From: an uncultured Clostridium sp.
GTDB lineage: Bacteria; Bacillota; Clostridia; Clostridiales; Clostridiaceae
Direction of reading: 5' to 3'
Assembly (NCBI RefSeq): GCF_947072515.1
Contig: NZ_CAMTIG010000016.1
Location: 1 to 64,000, forward strand
Length of the DNA: 64,000 nucleotides
The translations under genes were made by a program, and so were the position numbers. The first letter of the stretch is position 1, and every line of letters begins with the position of its first letter. Positions 43,827-53,635 of the stretch are shown here, one piece after another. The notes under the pieces are model-generated. The model saw nothing but the letters and a program-made list of their open reading frames with translations, was not told the origin of the DNA and did not search any database.

Positions 43827-43866
43827 CAGACAGTTCGTAACCATCCTGTCTATAAATAAAACTAGG
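43827..43866 (+). ncRNA. preQ1-I riboswitch
   Basis: AGACAG (43828-43833) pairs with CTGTCT (43846-43851) around the loop TTCGTAACCATC, followed by the A-rich tail ATAAATAAAACTAGG that folds back to form the compact H-type pseudoknot. The loop and tail closely match the type 2/3 preQ1-I aptamer. It precedes the complete preQ1 synthesis operon and a terminator. Confidence 0.88.
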
Positions 43867-43915
43867 ATTTAATTTAGATATATCTATATATCTTTATTTT
43901 GTTATGATTTTATTT

Positions 43916-43945
43916 AAGGTGGTATTTATGCTACCTTTTTTTATA
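43916..43945 (+). terminator. preQ1 riboswitch expression-platform terminator
   Basis: AAGGTGGTA pairs with TGCTACCTT (two G-T pairs) around a TTTA loop, followed by TTTTTTT, 70 bp before queD. Ligand binding upstream would favour this stem and stop transcription. Confidence 0.85.
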
Positions 43946-44008
43946 TTCATAACTTTTTAACTAGTCTTATATTTGGTTTAATTTAATCAAAACTAAGGAG
44001 ATAGTAAT

Positions 44009-44476
44009 ATGAGTTATTTATTAGAATGTGAGGAAAGCTTTGATTCAAGCCATTTTTTAAAAGGACACAATGGTAAGTGTAGAAATCTTCATGGTCACAG
44101 ATGGAGAATAAAATATGGACTTAAAGCCCAAGATTTAATTAAAGAAGGTAGTTCTGAAGGTATGATAATAGATTTTTCTGATATAAAGTCTATCATTAAA
44201 GATTATTTCAATACTTTTGATCATGCTTTAATTTTAACTAATATAAATGAAGCTACTGACGAAAAAGAAAAAAATTTTATAAGAGCATGTGAAGACATGA
44301 ATTTTAAAATTATCAGAGTACCTTTTAGAAGTACTGCTGAAAATATGTCTAAATACTTTTTTGAAGAAATAGAAAATCTTTTAGCTGCCAAAGTAAAAGA
44401 TAAGAATTTTACTGTTCACTATGTAACAGTATTTGAAACACCAAATAATTCTGCAACTTTTGGAGGACATATATAA
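44009..44476 (+). CDS. queD: 6-carboxytetrahydropterin synthase
   Basis: A 155-residue PTPS-family protein. Zinc ligands His15 (FDSSHF) and His28/His30 (NLHGH) and catalytic Cys24 are all present, with FDHALIL carrying the second catalytic His. It makes 6-carboxytetrahydropterin from the GTP cyclohydrolase product. First gene of the operon; AAGGAG lies before the ATG. Confidence 0.94.
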   Translation: MSYLLECEESFDSSHFLKGHNGKCRNLHGHRWRIKYGLKAQDLIKEGSSEGMIIDFSDIKSIIKDYFNTFDHALILTNINEATDEKEKNFIRACEDMNFKIIRVPFRSTAENMSKYFFEEIENLLAAKVKDKNFTVHYVTVFETPNNSATFGGHI

Positions 44477-45132
44477 TGAAGGTAGTGGAAATTTTTCAAA
44501 GTATAGATGGTGAGGCTAATCGTTGTGGTTACTTAACTAACTTTATTCGCCTTGCAGGTTGCAATTTAAGATGTTCTTACTGCGATACTGAATATGCTTT
44601 AAATAAAACTGATGGCATAGATATGTCTATTGAAGAAATCATAAATAAATTAGATAAAGATATTAAAAATGTAACATTAACTGGTGGAGAACCTCTTTGG
44701 AACTTTGAAAATGCTTCTCTTCTTTTAAATACATTATTAAAAGAAGGTTTTAATATAAGTATTGAAACTAATGGAGCTATAGATTTAACAAAATATATAG
44801 AGCTTTTTCCTTCTGTTTCATTTGTTGTGGATTATAAATCACCTTCAAGTAATATGGAAAGCTTTATGAATATAAACAACTTTAATATTTTAAGAGATAT
44901 TGATTGTGTCAAATTTGTAGTTGGTAGTATTTCTGATTTAGAAAAAATGGTCCAACTCTATAATAGTACTAACTTAAAAAATAATACTACTGAAATTTTT
45001 GTTAGTCCTATTTTTGGTAAAATAGATCCAAAGGAAATTGTAGAATTTTTACTTAAAAATAAATTACAAAACATTAGACTTCAAATTCAAATTCATAAAG
45101 TAATTTGGGATCCAATGATGAAAGGAGTATAA
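44476..45132 (+). CDS. queE: 7-carboxy-7-deazaguanine synthase (radical SAM)
   Basis: A 218-residue radical-SAM enzyme with the C-x3-C-x2-C cluster motif AGCNLRCSYCDTEYA and the TLTGGEPLW glycine motif. It contracts the pterin ring to 7-carboxy-7-deazaguanine. Its ATG overlaps the queD stop (TAATG), indicating coupled translation. Confidence 0.94.
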   Translation: MKVVEIFQSIDGEANRCGYLTNFIRLAGCNLRCSYCDTEYALNKTDGIDMSIEEIINKLDKDIKNVTLTGGEPLWNFENASLLLNTLLKEGFNISIETNGAIDLTKYIELFPSVSFVVDYKSPSSNMESFMNINNFNILRDIDCVKFVVGSISDLEKMVQLYNSTNLKNNTTEIFVSPIFGKIDPKEIVEFLLKNKLQNIRLQIQIHKVIWDPMMKGV

Positions 45133-45136
45133 TCTT

Positions 45137-45733
45137 ATGAATATTTGGAATTCTAAAGAAAAAGAAGAACGAGCTGAAGAGCTTATATATGAACTCTTAG
45201 AGCTTATAGGAGAAGATCCTAATCGTGAAGGCCTTAAAGAGACTCCTAAGAGAGCTGTTAAAATGATAAAGGAAGTTCTAGAAGGAACTACTCTATCTAA
45301 TGAAGAAATTGCAAAACTTCACGGAAAATGTTTTGAGGAAGATTATGTTCAAAGAGATAGTAACGAAATGGTTATCGTAAGTGATATTCCAATCTTTAGT
45401 TTTTGTGAACATCATTTAGCTCTTATGTATAATATGACTGTTACTGTTGCCTATATCCCTAATGGAAAAGTTATAGGTCTTAGTAAAATTGCAAGAATAG
45501 CTGAAACTGTTTCTAAGAGACTTCAACTTCAAGAAAGAATCTCTAAAGATATTTCTGACGTTATAAGACTTGCTACTGATAGTTCAGATGTCGCGGTTAT
45601 TATTAAAGGTGAGCACGCTTGCATGACAACTCGTGGAATAAAAAAACCTGGTACCTTTACAAAAACAAATTATTTCACTGGTAAATTTAAAGAAGATTTT
45701 AATCTAAGACAAGAGTTATTACTTAGCTTATAA
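45137..45733 (+). CDS. folE: GTP cyclohydrolase I
   Basis: A 198-residue type I enzyme with zinc ligands in FCEHHLALMYN and EHACMTTRGIKKPG. It opens the GTP ring to dihydroneopterin triphosphate. Its place between queE and queC shows that it feeds queuosine precursor synthesis, though it may also serve folate. Confidence 0.94.
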   Translation: MNIWNSKEKEERAEELIYELLELIGEDPNREGLKETPKRAVKMIKEVLEGTTLSNEEIAKLHGKCFEEDYVQRDSNEMVIVSDIPIFSFCEHHLALMYNMTVTVAYIPNGKVIGLSKIARIAETVSKRLQLQERISKDISDVIRLATDSSDVAVIIKGEHACMTTRGIKKPGTFTKTNYFTGKFKEDFNLRQELLLSL

Positions 45734-45814
45734 TTTAGAACTTAATAAAACTTTGGATAAATTTTATAATTAATATAGTTATAATTCTATCCTATATATA
45801 AAGGAGACTTATTT

Positions 45815-46474
45815 ATGAAAAATGATAAAGCAGTAGTTGTTTTTAGCGGTGGGCAAGATAGTACAACTTGTCTTTTCTGGGCAAAAGAAAGATTTAAAGA
45901 AGTTATTGCAGTTTCTTTTGACTACGGACAAAAACATAAAAAAGAATTAGAATGTGCAAAAGAAATTTGTAAAGCTCATGGTGTTGAACATCATATTTTA
46001 GATTTGACACTTTTAAATCAATTGGCTCCAAACTCTCTTACTAGAGTTGATATAGCTGTTGATAAAGAAAAGCCTGATGATAGCCTTCCTAACAGTTTTG
46101 TTGATGGAAGAAATCTTTTATTCTTAAGCTTTGTTGCTGTTTTTGCAAAGCAAAGAGGAACCGGAAACATTATAACTGGAGTATCTCAAAGTGATTTTAG
46201 TGGTTATCCTGATTGTAGAGATGTATTTATAAAATCATTAAATGTAACTTTAAATCTTTCTATGGATTATGAGTTTGACATCATGACTCCACTAATGTGG
46301 ATAGATAAGGCAGACACATGGAAACTTGCTGATGATTTAGGCGTTTTAGATTTAGTTAAAAATGAAACTTTAACTTGCTATAACGGTATTATTGGTGATG
46401 GATGTGGTGAATGTCCATCTTGCAAATTAAGAAATGATGGATTTAAAGAATTCTTAAATAGATATAAAAAATAA
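45815..46474 (+). CDS. queC: 7-cyano-7-deazaguanine synthase
   Basis: A 219-residue PP-loop ATPase: [11 protein letters not shown] at the N-terminus and a C-terminal zinc site of four cysteines in [19 protein letters not shown]. It converts the carboxylate to the nitrile preQ0. It follows folE after 81 bp, with AAAGGAG upstream of the ATG. Confidence 0.94.
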   Translation: MKNDKAVVVFSGGQDSTTCLFWAKERFKEVIAVSFDYGQKHKKELECAKEICKAHGVEHHILDLTLLNQLAPNSLTRVDIAVDKEKPDDSLPNSFVDGRNLLFLSFVAVFAKQRGTGNIITGVSQSDFSGYPDCRDVFIKSLNVTLNLSMDYEFDIMTPLMWIDKADTWKLADDLGVLDLVKNETLTCYNGIIGDGCGECPSCKLRNDGFKEFLNRYKK

Positions 46475-46496
46475 TTATTTGAAAGAAGGTATAGAA

Positions 46497-46997
46497 ATGT
46501 CAACTGGAAGAAATAAAGAGGAACTACAAGATATCACATTACTTGGAAATCAAGGAACTAAATATAAATATTCATATGACCCTGATGTTTTAGAATCTTT
46601 TGATAATAAACATCCAGATAATGATTACTTTGTTAAATTCAACTTCCCTGAATTTACAAGTCTTTGTCCTATAACTGGGCAACCTGATTTTGCAACTATT
46701 TATATTTCATATGTTCCAAGCATAAAAATGGTTGAAAGTAAATCATTAAAATTATATCTTTTTAGCTTCAGAAATCATGGAGATTTCCATGAAGACTGTA
46801 TGAATATTATAATGAAAGACTTAATTAAACTTATGGACCCTAAATATATTGAAGTATGGGGTAAATTTACACCAAGAGGTGGAATTTCTATAGATCCTTA
46901 CTGTAATTACGGAAAGAAAGAAACTATGTGGGAAAAGGTTGCTTTTGATAGATTAGTTAATCATGATCTTTATCCTGAAAAAATAGATAATAGATAA
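46497..46997 (+). CDS. queF: preQ0 reductase (NADPH-dependent 7-cyano-7-deazaguanine reductase)
   Basis: A 166-residue unimodular QueF with the active-site Cys in [10 protein letters not shown] and the family motif [22 protein letters not shown]. It reduces preQ0 to preQ1, the ligand of the riboswitch at the operon head, so the pathway end product feeds back on transcription. The ATG at 46497 follows GAAGG; an upstream TTG in frame is less likely. Last gene of the operon. Confidence 0.94.
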   Translation: MSTGRNKEELQDITLLGNQGTKYKYSYDPDVLESFDNKHPDNDYFVKFNFPEFTSLCPITGQPDFATIYISYVPSIKMVESKSLKLYLFSFRNHGDFHEDCMNIIMKDLIKLMDPKYIEVWGKFTPRGGISIDPYCNYGKKETMWEKVAFDRLVNHDLYPEKIDNR

Positions 46998-47023
46998 TTG
47001 CTCAATTTTATTTAATTCACACT

Positions 47024-47062
47024 AAAAAAGTGCTATCACAAAAATTATGATAGCACTTTTTT
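47024..47062. terminator. Bidirectional terminator
   Basis: AAAAAAGTGCTATCA and TGATAGCACTTTTTT form a 15-bp stem with a 9-nt loop between queF and the convergent DUF454 gene. Confidence 0.9.
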
Positions 47063-47073
47063 AATTTCTATAA

Positions 47074-47478
47074 TTATTCTATATTTGTATATTCTACTCT
47101 CTTATCTATTTTTATAGTCTTTATTCTAAATATAAAATAATAAAACTTAAATATAATTACCCCTATTAAAAACAACCTTAAATGCATACTATTTATTAAA
47201 ATTATTGGAATCATAATCATAGTATCTGCAATACCTAGTATAACTACTTTTTGCTTTAAAGTCATAGCCTTCTCTTTTACAAAACTTTCTAAATGCTTCT
47301 TATAAATTTTTGTATTTAAAAACCATGTGTTAAATCGTTCTGATCCTCTAGCAAAACAATATCCTGATAATAAAAGAAATGGAGTTGTTGGTAAAACAGG
47401 TAATATTACACCTATAGCTCCTACTATAAATGAAAGTAAACCTATTCCAACATAAATATATTTTTTTATTTGTTTCAT
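47074..47478 (-). CDS. DUF454 (YbaN-like) membrane protein
   Basis: A 134-residue protein with two N-terminal hydrophobic helices around GAIGVILPVLPTTPFLLLSGYCFARGSERFNTWF, the DUF454 hallmark, and two further helices near the C-terminus. Function unknown. It follows the Fur-box ABC pair by 40 bp with its own ribosome site and is probably co-transcribed, so it is likely iron-responsive here (inference). Confidence 0.82.
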   Translation of the reverse strand: MKQIKKYIYVGIGLLSFIVGAIGVILPVLPTTPFLLLSGYCFARGSERFNTWFLNTKIYKKHLESFVKEKAMTLKQKVVILGIADTMIMIPIILINSMHLRLFLIGVIIFKFYYFIFRIKTIKIDKRVEYTNIE

Positions 47479-47518
47479 AAAATCCTCCTAATTTTCTTAT
47501 TTAAAACTTCATATTTTT

Positions 47519-49183
47519 CTACACTATTCTCTTGTTTTTTAATCTTATTTCTTTTTCGCATATTGCTGTTGTAGATTTTCTATGTGATATAAGAATTATT
47601 GTTTTATCATCACTATTTTCTTTTATAGATTTTAATATTAAACTTTCATTTAATGTATCTAAATTACTAGTAGGCTCATCTAAAATTAATATATCTCCAT
47701 TATTTAAAAATGCTCTAGCAAGCCCAATCCTCTGCTTTTCACCTGAAGATATATTTCCTCCAAGTTCTCCAACCTTCGTGTCATATCCCTTTGGTAATTT
47801 CATAATAAAATGATGTATTGATGCCTTCTTAGCTGCACTTATAACTTCTTCTTTAGCTGCATTTAATTTCCCAATTCGTATATTATCTAGTATTGATTCA
47901 TTAAATAAATATGTTTCCTGACTAACTAAAGTCTGGGTATTCCTAAGATTCTCTGTTTTTATCCTTTTTATATCTTCTTTTCCTAATCTTATTTCTCCTG
48001 AATCTACATCCCAAAATCTCATTATTAATTTAGCAAATGTACTCTTCCCTATTCCACTTTCACCTATTAATGCTACCTTTTCACCTTTTCTAATTTTTAT
48101 TCCAGCATTCTCTAATATGCTTTCTTTTCTTTTCTCATATTTAAAAGAAACTTTTTCATATTCTATAGAACTTTCCTTTACATTATCCCCATCCATATTT
48201 TCAACTACTTTTGGTGTTTCATCTAATACTGTAAATAATCTTTGTGCACAGGCAAATGTTTGAAGCAATGTATTTGATAAATTGCTTAATGCTACTACCG
48301 GTCCAAAGGAAGATGCTATAATAATTACACCTAGCACTACTGAAATAATATTAATATGTCCTAGGTTATACTCATATATTCCTACTCCTAGTAACGATAA
48401 TATCCCTACCATAATAGTTAAATCAGTTGTAGCTCTTATTATTCCCTCATGCTTCTTTATTCCATCTAGACTTTCATTTATTTTATTTGACTTATTATTT
48501 ATCTCATCTAATCTTTTTTTACCATTTTCAAATAGAACTATCTCATTTAATCCTCTCAAAGAGTCTAATATATAATTATTGCATTCTGAAAACATTTCTC
48601 GATACTCTACTCCTGATTTCTCTCCTAGTGCTGATGAAAAATATGGTATTACAACTCCTATAATTAAAAAGAAGATTAATCCTACTAGGCCAAACCATGG
48701 ATTTATTTTATAAAGTATTACTGTCACTATTGAATTTGTTATTAATGCTATAAAAATTGGTGCTATAGTATGTGCATAAAATACTTCTAAAAGTTCTATA
48801 TCTGATGTTATTAAAGATATTAAGTTTCCTTTTTCTGCTCCCTCAAGTTTAGCTGGTGCTAATTCTCTAAGCTTTTTAAATACTTTATCTCTCATTACAT
48901 ATAAAATTTTAAATGCTATATAATGTCCTGATAATTGCTCTCCATATCGAAGAAGTCCTCTTAATATAGCACATATAATCATTAAAATAATTACTGTTTT
49001 AAATCCTATTCCACTTATTTCTCCTAATAATATTCCAAGTCCTACTCCTGCAAATACTGATATCCCTATAGCTGCTAAAAATCCTATTACACCTAAAGAT
49101 ACAGTTATCCCCATTATAGGTGCCAATGGTTTTAGTTCAACTATCAGTCGCTTCATTATTTTAAAACCTGATTGTCTCTCCAT
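47519..49183 (-). CDS. ABC transporter half, permease-ATPase fusion (second of pair)
   Basis: A 554-residue half-transporter: six membrane helices (about 15-300), then Walker A GESGIGKST, signature NISSGEKQR (with Ser-Ser-Gly rather than Leu-Ser-Gly) and Walker B ILILDEPTSNLD. It probably forms a heterodimer with the upstream half. CydC-like in general shape, but the Fur box argues for an iron, siderophore or heme role like YbtPQ/IrtAB. Start at 49183, 3 bp after the upstream stop. Confidence 0.85.
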   Translation of the reverse strand: MERQSGFKIMKRLIVELKPLAPIMGITVSLGVIGFLAAIGISVFAGVGLGILLGEISGIGFKTVIILMIICAILRGLLRYGEQLSGHYIAFKILYVMRDKVFKKLRELAPAKLEGAEKGNLISLITSDIELLEVFYAHTIAPIFIALITNSIVTVILYKINPWFGLVGLIFFLIIGVVIPYFSSALGEKSGVEYREMFSECNNYILDSLRGLNEIVLFENGKKRLDEINNKSNKINESLDGIKKHEGIIRATTDLTIMVGILSLLGVGIYEYNLGHINIISVVLGVIIIASSFGPVVALSNLSNTLLQTFACAQRLFTVLDETPKVVENMDGDNVKESSIEYEKVSFKYEKRKESILENAGIKIRKGEKVALIGESGIGKSTFAKLIMRFWDVDSGEIRLGKEDIKRIKTENLRNTQTLVSQETYLFNESILDNIRIGKLNAAKEEVISAAKKASIHHFIMKLPKGYDTKVGELGGNISSGEKQRIGLARAFLNNGDILILDEPTSNLDTLNESLILKSIKENSDDKTIILISHRKSTTAICEKEIRLKNKRIV

Positions 49184-49185
49184 TT

Positions 49186-50958
49186 TTAGCACACCGCCCT
49201 TATCTCTTCTAAATTCTCTTGTACATTAACCATCTTGAAGTAAAGATTTTCTTTATTCATCAAACTTAAATGTGTTCCCTTTTCTTCAACTTCCCCTTTA
49301 TTTAAAACATAAATTTCTTTTGCATTTTTTATATTTGCCAGTCTATGTGAAATTACAAGAACACTTTTCTCTTCTGCAAGCTCATAGATTGCTTCCCATA
49401 TTTTCTCTTCACTCTCTATATCTATATTTGAAGTTGCTTCATCAAATATTATCATTTTTCTATCTGCTAAAATAGCTCTTGCAAGAGCCAATCTTTGTTT
49501 CTGTCCTCCTGATAGTGAACTTCCTGCTTGTCCTACATCAGTTAAAAGACCATCTTTTAAACTATTAACAAACTCATCTAATTTTGCTTTTCTTAATGCT
49601 TCCATAATTTCAGCTTCACTTGCATCTTCTTTTCCTATTTTCAAGTTATCTAATATTGTTCCATTAAAGATATAACTATTTGTGCGCACTACTGATAAAT
49701 TTCTATATAAACTTTCTCTATTAATCCAATTTATATTTTTATTATTTATTAGAACTTCTCCTGTTGTTGCCTTATACTTATTTAAAATAAGAGAAGCAAT
49801 TGTACTTTTTCCTGAACCACTTTCTCCAACAATTGCAGTTATTCCTCTATTAGCAATGGATAAATCTATATTTTTTAATACTGTTCTTTCACCATCATAG
49901 CTAAAGCTTACATCTTTTAATTTCACTAGAATTTCTTCTGCTTCCATATCCTCTTTTAATAATTCACTTTCTTCTTCTGCATCTAATATTTTAAATATTC
50001 TATCACTTGCTGCCATTCCATTCATTGCAATATGAAAATATGATCCTAGAAGTCTTAATGGAATAAAAAACTCTGATGATAAAAGAAGTATTATTAAAAA
50101 ACTTCCAATTTGGATTTCTCCATTTTTAAATCCAAATAAAGCTACAACTACACCTATTGCAGCACCTCCAAATGCAACTAAATCCATAATAGTTATTGAA
50201 TTCAACTGCATACTTAAAACTTTCATTGTTATTTTTCTAAAATTTTCTGCTTCCTTATTCATTTTTTCATGTCTATATTTATCTATATTAAAAACTTTTA
50301 AAGTTGTTAATCCTTGAAGATTTTCTAAAAAGGTTCCTCCTAAGTCTGAATAAGATTTCCAATAATCTTTTAAAATCCTTTTTGCAATCTTCATTATTGC
50401 AATAATTGAAATTGGAATTAATGGTACTGATAATATAAATACCACTGCCGCTTTTAAAGAAATAAAGCTCATAAAAATAAATAATGTTATTGGAACTAAT
50501 AAAGAATATATTAATTGCGGTACATATTTACCAAAGTAAATCTCTAATTGTTCTACTCCTTCTACAGAAACTTGAACTATTGCAGAAGTACTTTCAACAG
50601 AACTATACCTATTACCTAATTTAAGAAGTTTTTTATAGATTGCATCTCTAAGCTTTACTCTTGCTTTAGAAGATGCAATATTTGAAAATTTTAAACACAA
50701 AATATTTGATAAATATTTTAAAGTTAATAAAGCACCTATTATCAAAGTGCATTGAAGTAATGTAAAACTATTAAACACCCTTATTTCCTTCAAAATATTT
50801 TCACTACCTGATATTGTTACTAAGCTATTTACTACTCCCCCTATTAAAATGACTATAAATATATTACAAATTGCAGAAATCCAATTTGCAAAAACAGTTA
50901 GACAGATAAATTTATTAGATTCACTACATAAATCTAATAATCTTTTATTTATCATCAT
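49186..50958 (-). CDS. ABC transporter half, permease-ATPase fusion (first of pair)
   Basis: A 590-residue half-transporter with six helices in the first 310 residues and a full ATPase: Walker A GESGSGKST, signature SLSGGQKQR, Walker B MIIFDEATSNID. First gene of a three-gene leftward operon. Upstream lies a 17/19 match to the Fur box, so it is expected to be induced by iron starvation. The partner and DUF454 genes follow closely. Confidence 0.87.
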   Translation of the reverse strand: MMINKRLLDLCSESNKFICLTVFANWISAICNIFIVILIGGVVNSLVTISGSENILKEIRVFNSFTLLQCTLIIGALLTLKYLSNILCLKFSNIASSKARVKLRDAIYKKLLKLGNRYSSVESTSAIVQVSVEGVEQLEIYFGKYVPQLIYSLLVPITLFIFMSFISLKAAVVFILSVPLIPISIIAIMKIAKRILKDYWKSYSDLGGTFLENLQGLTTLKVFNIDKYRHEKMNKEAENFRKITMKVLSMQLNSITIMDLVAFGGAAIGVVVALFGFKNGEIQIGSFLIILLLSSEFFIPLRLLGSYFHIAMNGMAASDRIFKILDAEEESELLKEDMEAEEILVKLKDVSFSYDGERTVLKNIDLSIANRGITAIVGESGSGKSTIASLILNKYKATTGEVLINNKNINWINRESLYRNLSVVRTNSYIFNGTILDNLKIGKEDASEAEIMEALRKAKLDEFVNSLKDGLLTDVGQAGSSLSGGQKQRLALARAILADRKMIIFDEATSNIDIESEEKIWEAIYELAEEKSVLVISHRLANIKNAKEIYVLNKGEVEEKGTHLSLMNKENLYFKMVNVQENLEEIRAVC

Positions 50959-51005
50959 AAAATCCCCCTTGATATTATTAAATTTTCTTTTACGGTTATT
51001 ATAAT

Positions 51006-51024
51006 GCTAATGATAATCATTTTC
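51006..51024. promoter_or_regulatory. Fur box
   Basis: GCTAATGATAATCATTTTC matches the 19-bp consensus GATAATGATAATCATTATC at 17 positions and is palindromic around TGATAATCA. It lies 48 bp upstream of the first ABC gene, overlapping the expected promoter (a TTATTATAA stretch adjoins it). The terminator of the PHP gene adjoins on the other side. Confidence 0.8.
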
Positions 51025-51040
51025 AAGTGTTATTTTAAAA

Positions 51041-51073
51041 AAATGTCCATACGATGAAAAGTATGGACATTTT
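51041..51073 (-). terminator. Terminator of the PHP phosphatase gene
   Basis: AAATGTCCATAC and GTATGGACATTT form a 12-bp stem with an 8-nt loop directly after the stop at 51075. Confidence 0.85.
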
Positions 51074-51074
51074 T

Positions 51075-51851
51075 TTAGAAATCTAATTTTTCTATAACCT
51101 CTAAGTCTAGAGATTTAGCAAATTCTAATCCTTTATTAAAATCTTCTAAATCTTTAGGATTATGGGCATCTACACCAATAATTCTTTTTACATTATACTC
51201 TTTTGATAACTCCCAAAACTCTTTAACTGGATATGGATATCTATCTCCATTTTTTGTTTTTATTTTAGATTTTTTATAGCCATTTATATTTATTTCTAAT
51301 GGCATGTTCATTTTTTCTGCTGCTTCTAAAATCTTTCTTGAAGCTTTTATAGAATACTCATTCCATTCTTTATAAATTATAAAGAAAAGATCTGGATGAG
51401 CTAAATATGTAAAGTATCCTGTTTCCATTGATTGGACTACAAAATCTGAATATTCTTCTAACATTTTTTCATCTAATCCCCAACCAACATATAGCCACTC
51501 TTCATTATGTTTAAAGAAATGAGCACCTAAAATTAAATAATCTACTCTATACTCTTTCTCTAATTCTTCATAAAGCCATTCTATCCCTGGAAAATACTCG
51601 CATTCAAGTCCTCTTTTTATAGATATTTTATCTCCATACTTCTCAATAGCTTCATTTACTTCTCTAAAATATCCTGGAAGTTCTTCATAATACATTCTAG
51701 ATTTATTGTCTAAATCCATTCCTGGATGACACATATGATCTGACAACCCTATTTCATCATAACCTTCTTCTATTGCCTTTTTAACATAATCTTCTGCATT
51801 TCCACTAGCATGTTTGCATCTAAAATTATGAGTATGATAATTAGTTTTCAT
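51075..51851 (-). CDS. PHP-domain phosphatase (histidinol-phosphatase-like)
   Basis: A 258-residue PHP protein: NYHTHNFRCKHASG, GLSDHM, GLECEYFPG, LGAHFF, YLAHPDLF and IGVDAHNPKDL give the trinuclear metal site of the HisK/HisJ-type histidinol-phosphate phosphatases. No his genes are near, so another phosphoester could be the substrate. Single-gene unit. Confidence 0.8.
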   Translation of the reverse strand: MKTNYHTHNFRCKHASGNAEDYVKKAIEEGYDEIGLSDHMCHPGMDLDNKSRMYYEELPGYFREVNEAIEKYGDKISIKRGLECEYFPGIEWLYEELEKEYRVDYLILGAHFFKHNEEWLYVGWGLDEKMLEEYSDFVVQSMETGYFTYLAHPDLFFIIYKEWNEYSIKASRKILEAAEKMNMPLEININGYKKSKIKTKNGDRYPYPVKEFWELSKEYNVKRIIGVDAHNPKDLEDFNKGLEFAKSLDLEVIEKLDF

Positions 51852-51983
51852 TCTACCACTCCTTCTTCATATGTTAATTATATATTTTAGTATATCATTA
51901 TTTTTATATTTTTTTGTTAACTTACACATCTTTTCAAACAATAAATTTTATACTACTTTTATTTTTCCACTATATTTTTTTTA

Positions 51984-52015
51984 AATATACCACTTTCAAA
52001 TGAAAATGGTATATT
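51984..52015. repeat. Imperfect hairpin downstream of the hydrolase lipoprotein gene
   Basis: AATATACCA and TGGTATATT pair, and the stem continues inward with one mismatch almost to the loop. On the minus strand no T-tract follows, so it is a poor classical terminator although its place after the stop at 52025 suggests that role. Confidence 0.45.
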
Positions 52016-52024
52016 AAATTTATT

Positions 52025-53635
52025 TTATTTCAATTGTATTTTACTTATATCAATGGAACCTTGTTCTTCTCTATCAAAAATTAATGAAATTTCCTCAATC
52101 TTCTCTAAATTTATTCCATCAAAATCTTTTAAAGGAATTCTCAATTCAGTTATTGGAGTTATTTTACTCCAATTTTTATACTCTCCATATCCCTCTAATG
52201 TTAAATCTTCTAGTTTTCCATCTATATATTTTAAAGCTGAAACTTCATTATTTAATTCTACACTAGCTTTTCTTCCTGCTTTATCCTTAATTTGAACTTT
52301 AAATATTTTATTCTCTTTTTTCTTATTTAATTCATCTGATGGATCTTGAACTATATTAAATGAAATACTTTTATATTCCTTAAAATTTTCTATATTAGGC
52401 GTAAAAGATACTTTTCCATTTAATTCTTCCCATTTTATAGTTAGTAACTCTCGTATTTCTACTCCTTTAGTTCCTCCTACTACGCTATTTAATCTACTCT
52501 TATCATCTTTAAAAAATATTGCATCTTGTGTATTTAATACTTCTACTTTCTCTCCCTTTATTTTATCTAAATCTTTTATATTCAAAAGTTCTTCTGTTCT
52601 TTCATCAGTATATAAAGTTTTAACATCACATCCATACATTTTTGTTACTGATACTTTTTCAGTATCATAAATTGTATTTTCTTTTACTTCTCTAATTGTT
52701 GCATCTAAAAAATCTACAATATAACTTTTTAAAAAGTTTTGTTGTGTTTCTTTTGATAATTGATTTTTAGATATTTCTCCTAATAGTTCTGCATCATTTC
52801 TCGTTAATTTACTATTAAAATAATTATGATTTGCCTTTTCTAAATAAGTAAGCTGAACTAAATTTTTTCTTTCCTTACTAGTTAATATATCAAAAATTTC
52901 AATTCCAGATAAATCTATAACATCTCCATCATATTCTGGTACAACTATCCCTGTATTCACATCAGTATTTAAATAAGATTTATCTAAAACTATTGCTGTT
53001 GGTGCTACTGCTATTAATGATTTTATTTCTTGTCCTTCTTTTTTAAAATTATCTGCTATATTAAAGATAGTTTCCCCACCTCTAGAATGTCCTATTAATC
53101 CTATATTTTCAAAATCTATTTTGTCTTTTAAATCTATTTCATATTTATTATTTTTACCATCATTAGCTTCCTTTAATTTCTTCAAATGCATGTCTACTAT
53201 TGCGGTTACTTTTTCATTATCATCATTATCTCCATACTTCCAAACATATGCATTTTGGACATCTAAAGTAATTGCAATATATCCATTTTCCGCTAAATAA
53301 TCTGCTATATATTTAAACCCTGTATCAAACCTTACTCCTGTATTTTCATTATCATGTGAACCATGAATCATAAATACTAAAGGCGATTTACCTTCTATCT
53401 TTGGCATAGAGATTGTTCCTCTAATCTCATAAGGCATTTCCTTATTTCCCTTTGATTTATATACTTCTTTCCCTAAATTGAATTCTTTACTTTCAAACCC
53501 ATTTGTTTTTTGCATTCTTTTTTCTATAGTAGTGGTCTCTATCTCTTTTATCTGTTCTTCTATATTTTTATTTCCACAACTTACAAATAAAAATGCTCCA
53601 CATATTATTATTCCTAATATTTTTCTTCTCCTCAT
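52025..53635 (-). CDS. Alpha/beta-hydrolase lipoprotein
   Basis: A 536-residue surface lipoprotein: signal MRRRKILGIIICGAFLFVSC with the lipid-modified Cys20. Residues about 70-330 form an alpha/beta-hydrolase with oxyanion-side MIHGSHDN and nucleophile elbow GHSRGG; LEKANHNYF may hold the catalytic His. The C-terminal ~150 residues look like a beta-rich, carbohydrate-binding-like domain (inference). It may be an esterase or lipase acting on the wall or on external esters. No partner gene nearby. Confidence 0.78.
   Translation of the reverse strand: MRRRKILGIIICGAFLFVSCGNKNIEEQIKEIETTTIEKRMQKTNGFESKEFNLGKEVYKSKGNKEMPYEIRGTISMPKIEGKSPLVFMIHGSHDNENTGVRFDTGFKYIADYLAENGYIAITLDVQNAYVWKYGDNDDNEKVTAIVDMHLKKLKEANDGKNNKYEIDLKDKIDFENIGLIGHSRGGETIFNIADNFKKEGQEIKSLIAVAPTAIVLDKSYLNTDVNTGIVVPEYDGDVIDLSGIEIFDILTSKERKNLVQLTYLEKANHNYFNSKLTRNDAELLGEISKNQLSKETQQNFLKSYIVDFLDATIREVKENTIYDTEKVSVTKMYGCDVKTLYTDERTEELLNIKDLDKIKGEKVEVLNTQDAIFFKDDKSRLNSVVGGTKGVEIRELLTIKWEELNGKVSFTPNIENFKEYKSISFNIVQDPSDELNKKKENKIFKVQIKDKAGRKASVELNNEVSALKYIDGKLEDLTLEGYGEYKNWSKITPITELRIPLKDFDGINLEKIEEISLIFDREEQGSIDISKIQLK

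Noticed and set aside
47519-50958. Assignment of the ABC pair as CydDC
   Set aside because: Shape fits, but the strong Fur box and lack of cydAB nearby favour an iron-linked exporter/importer; left unnamed.
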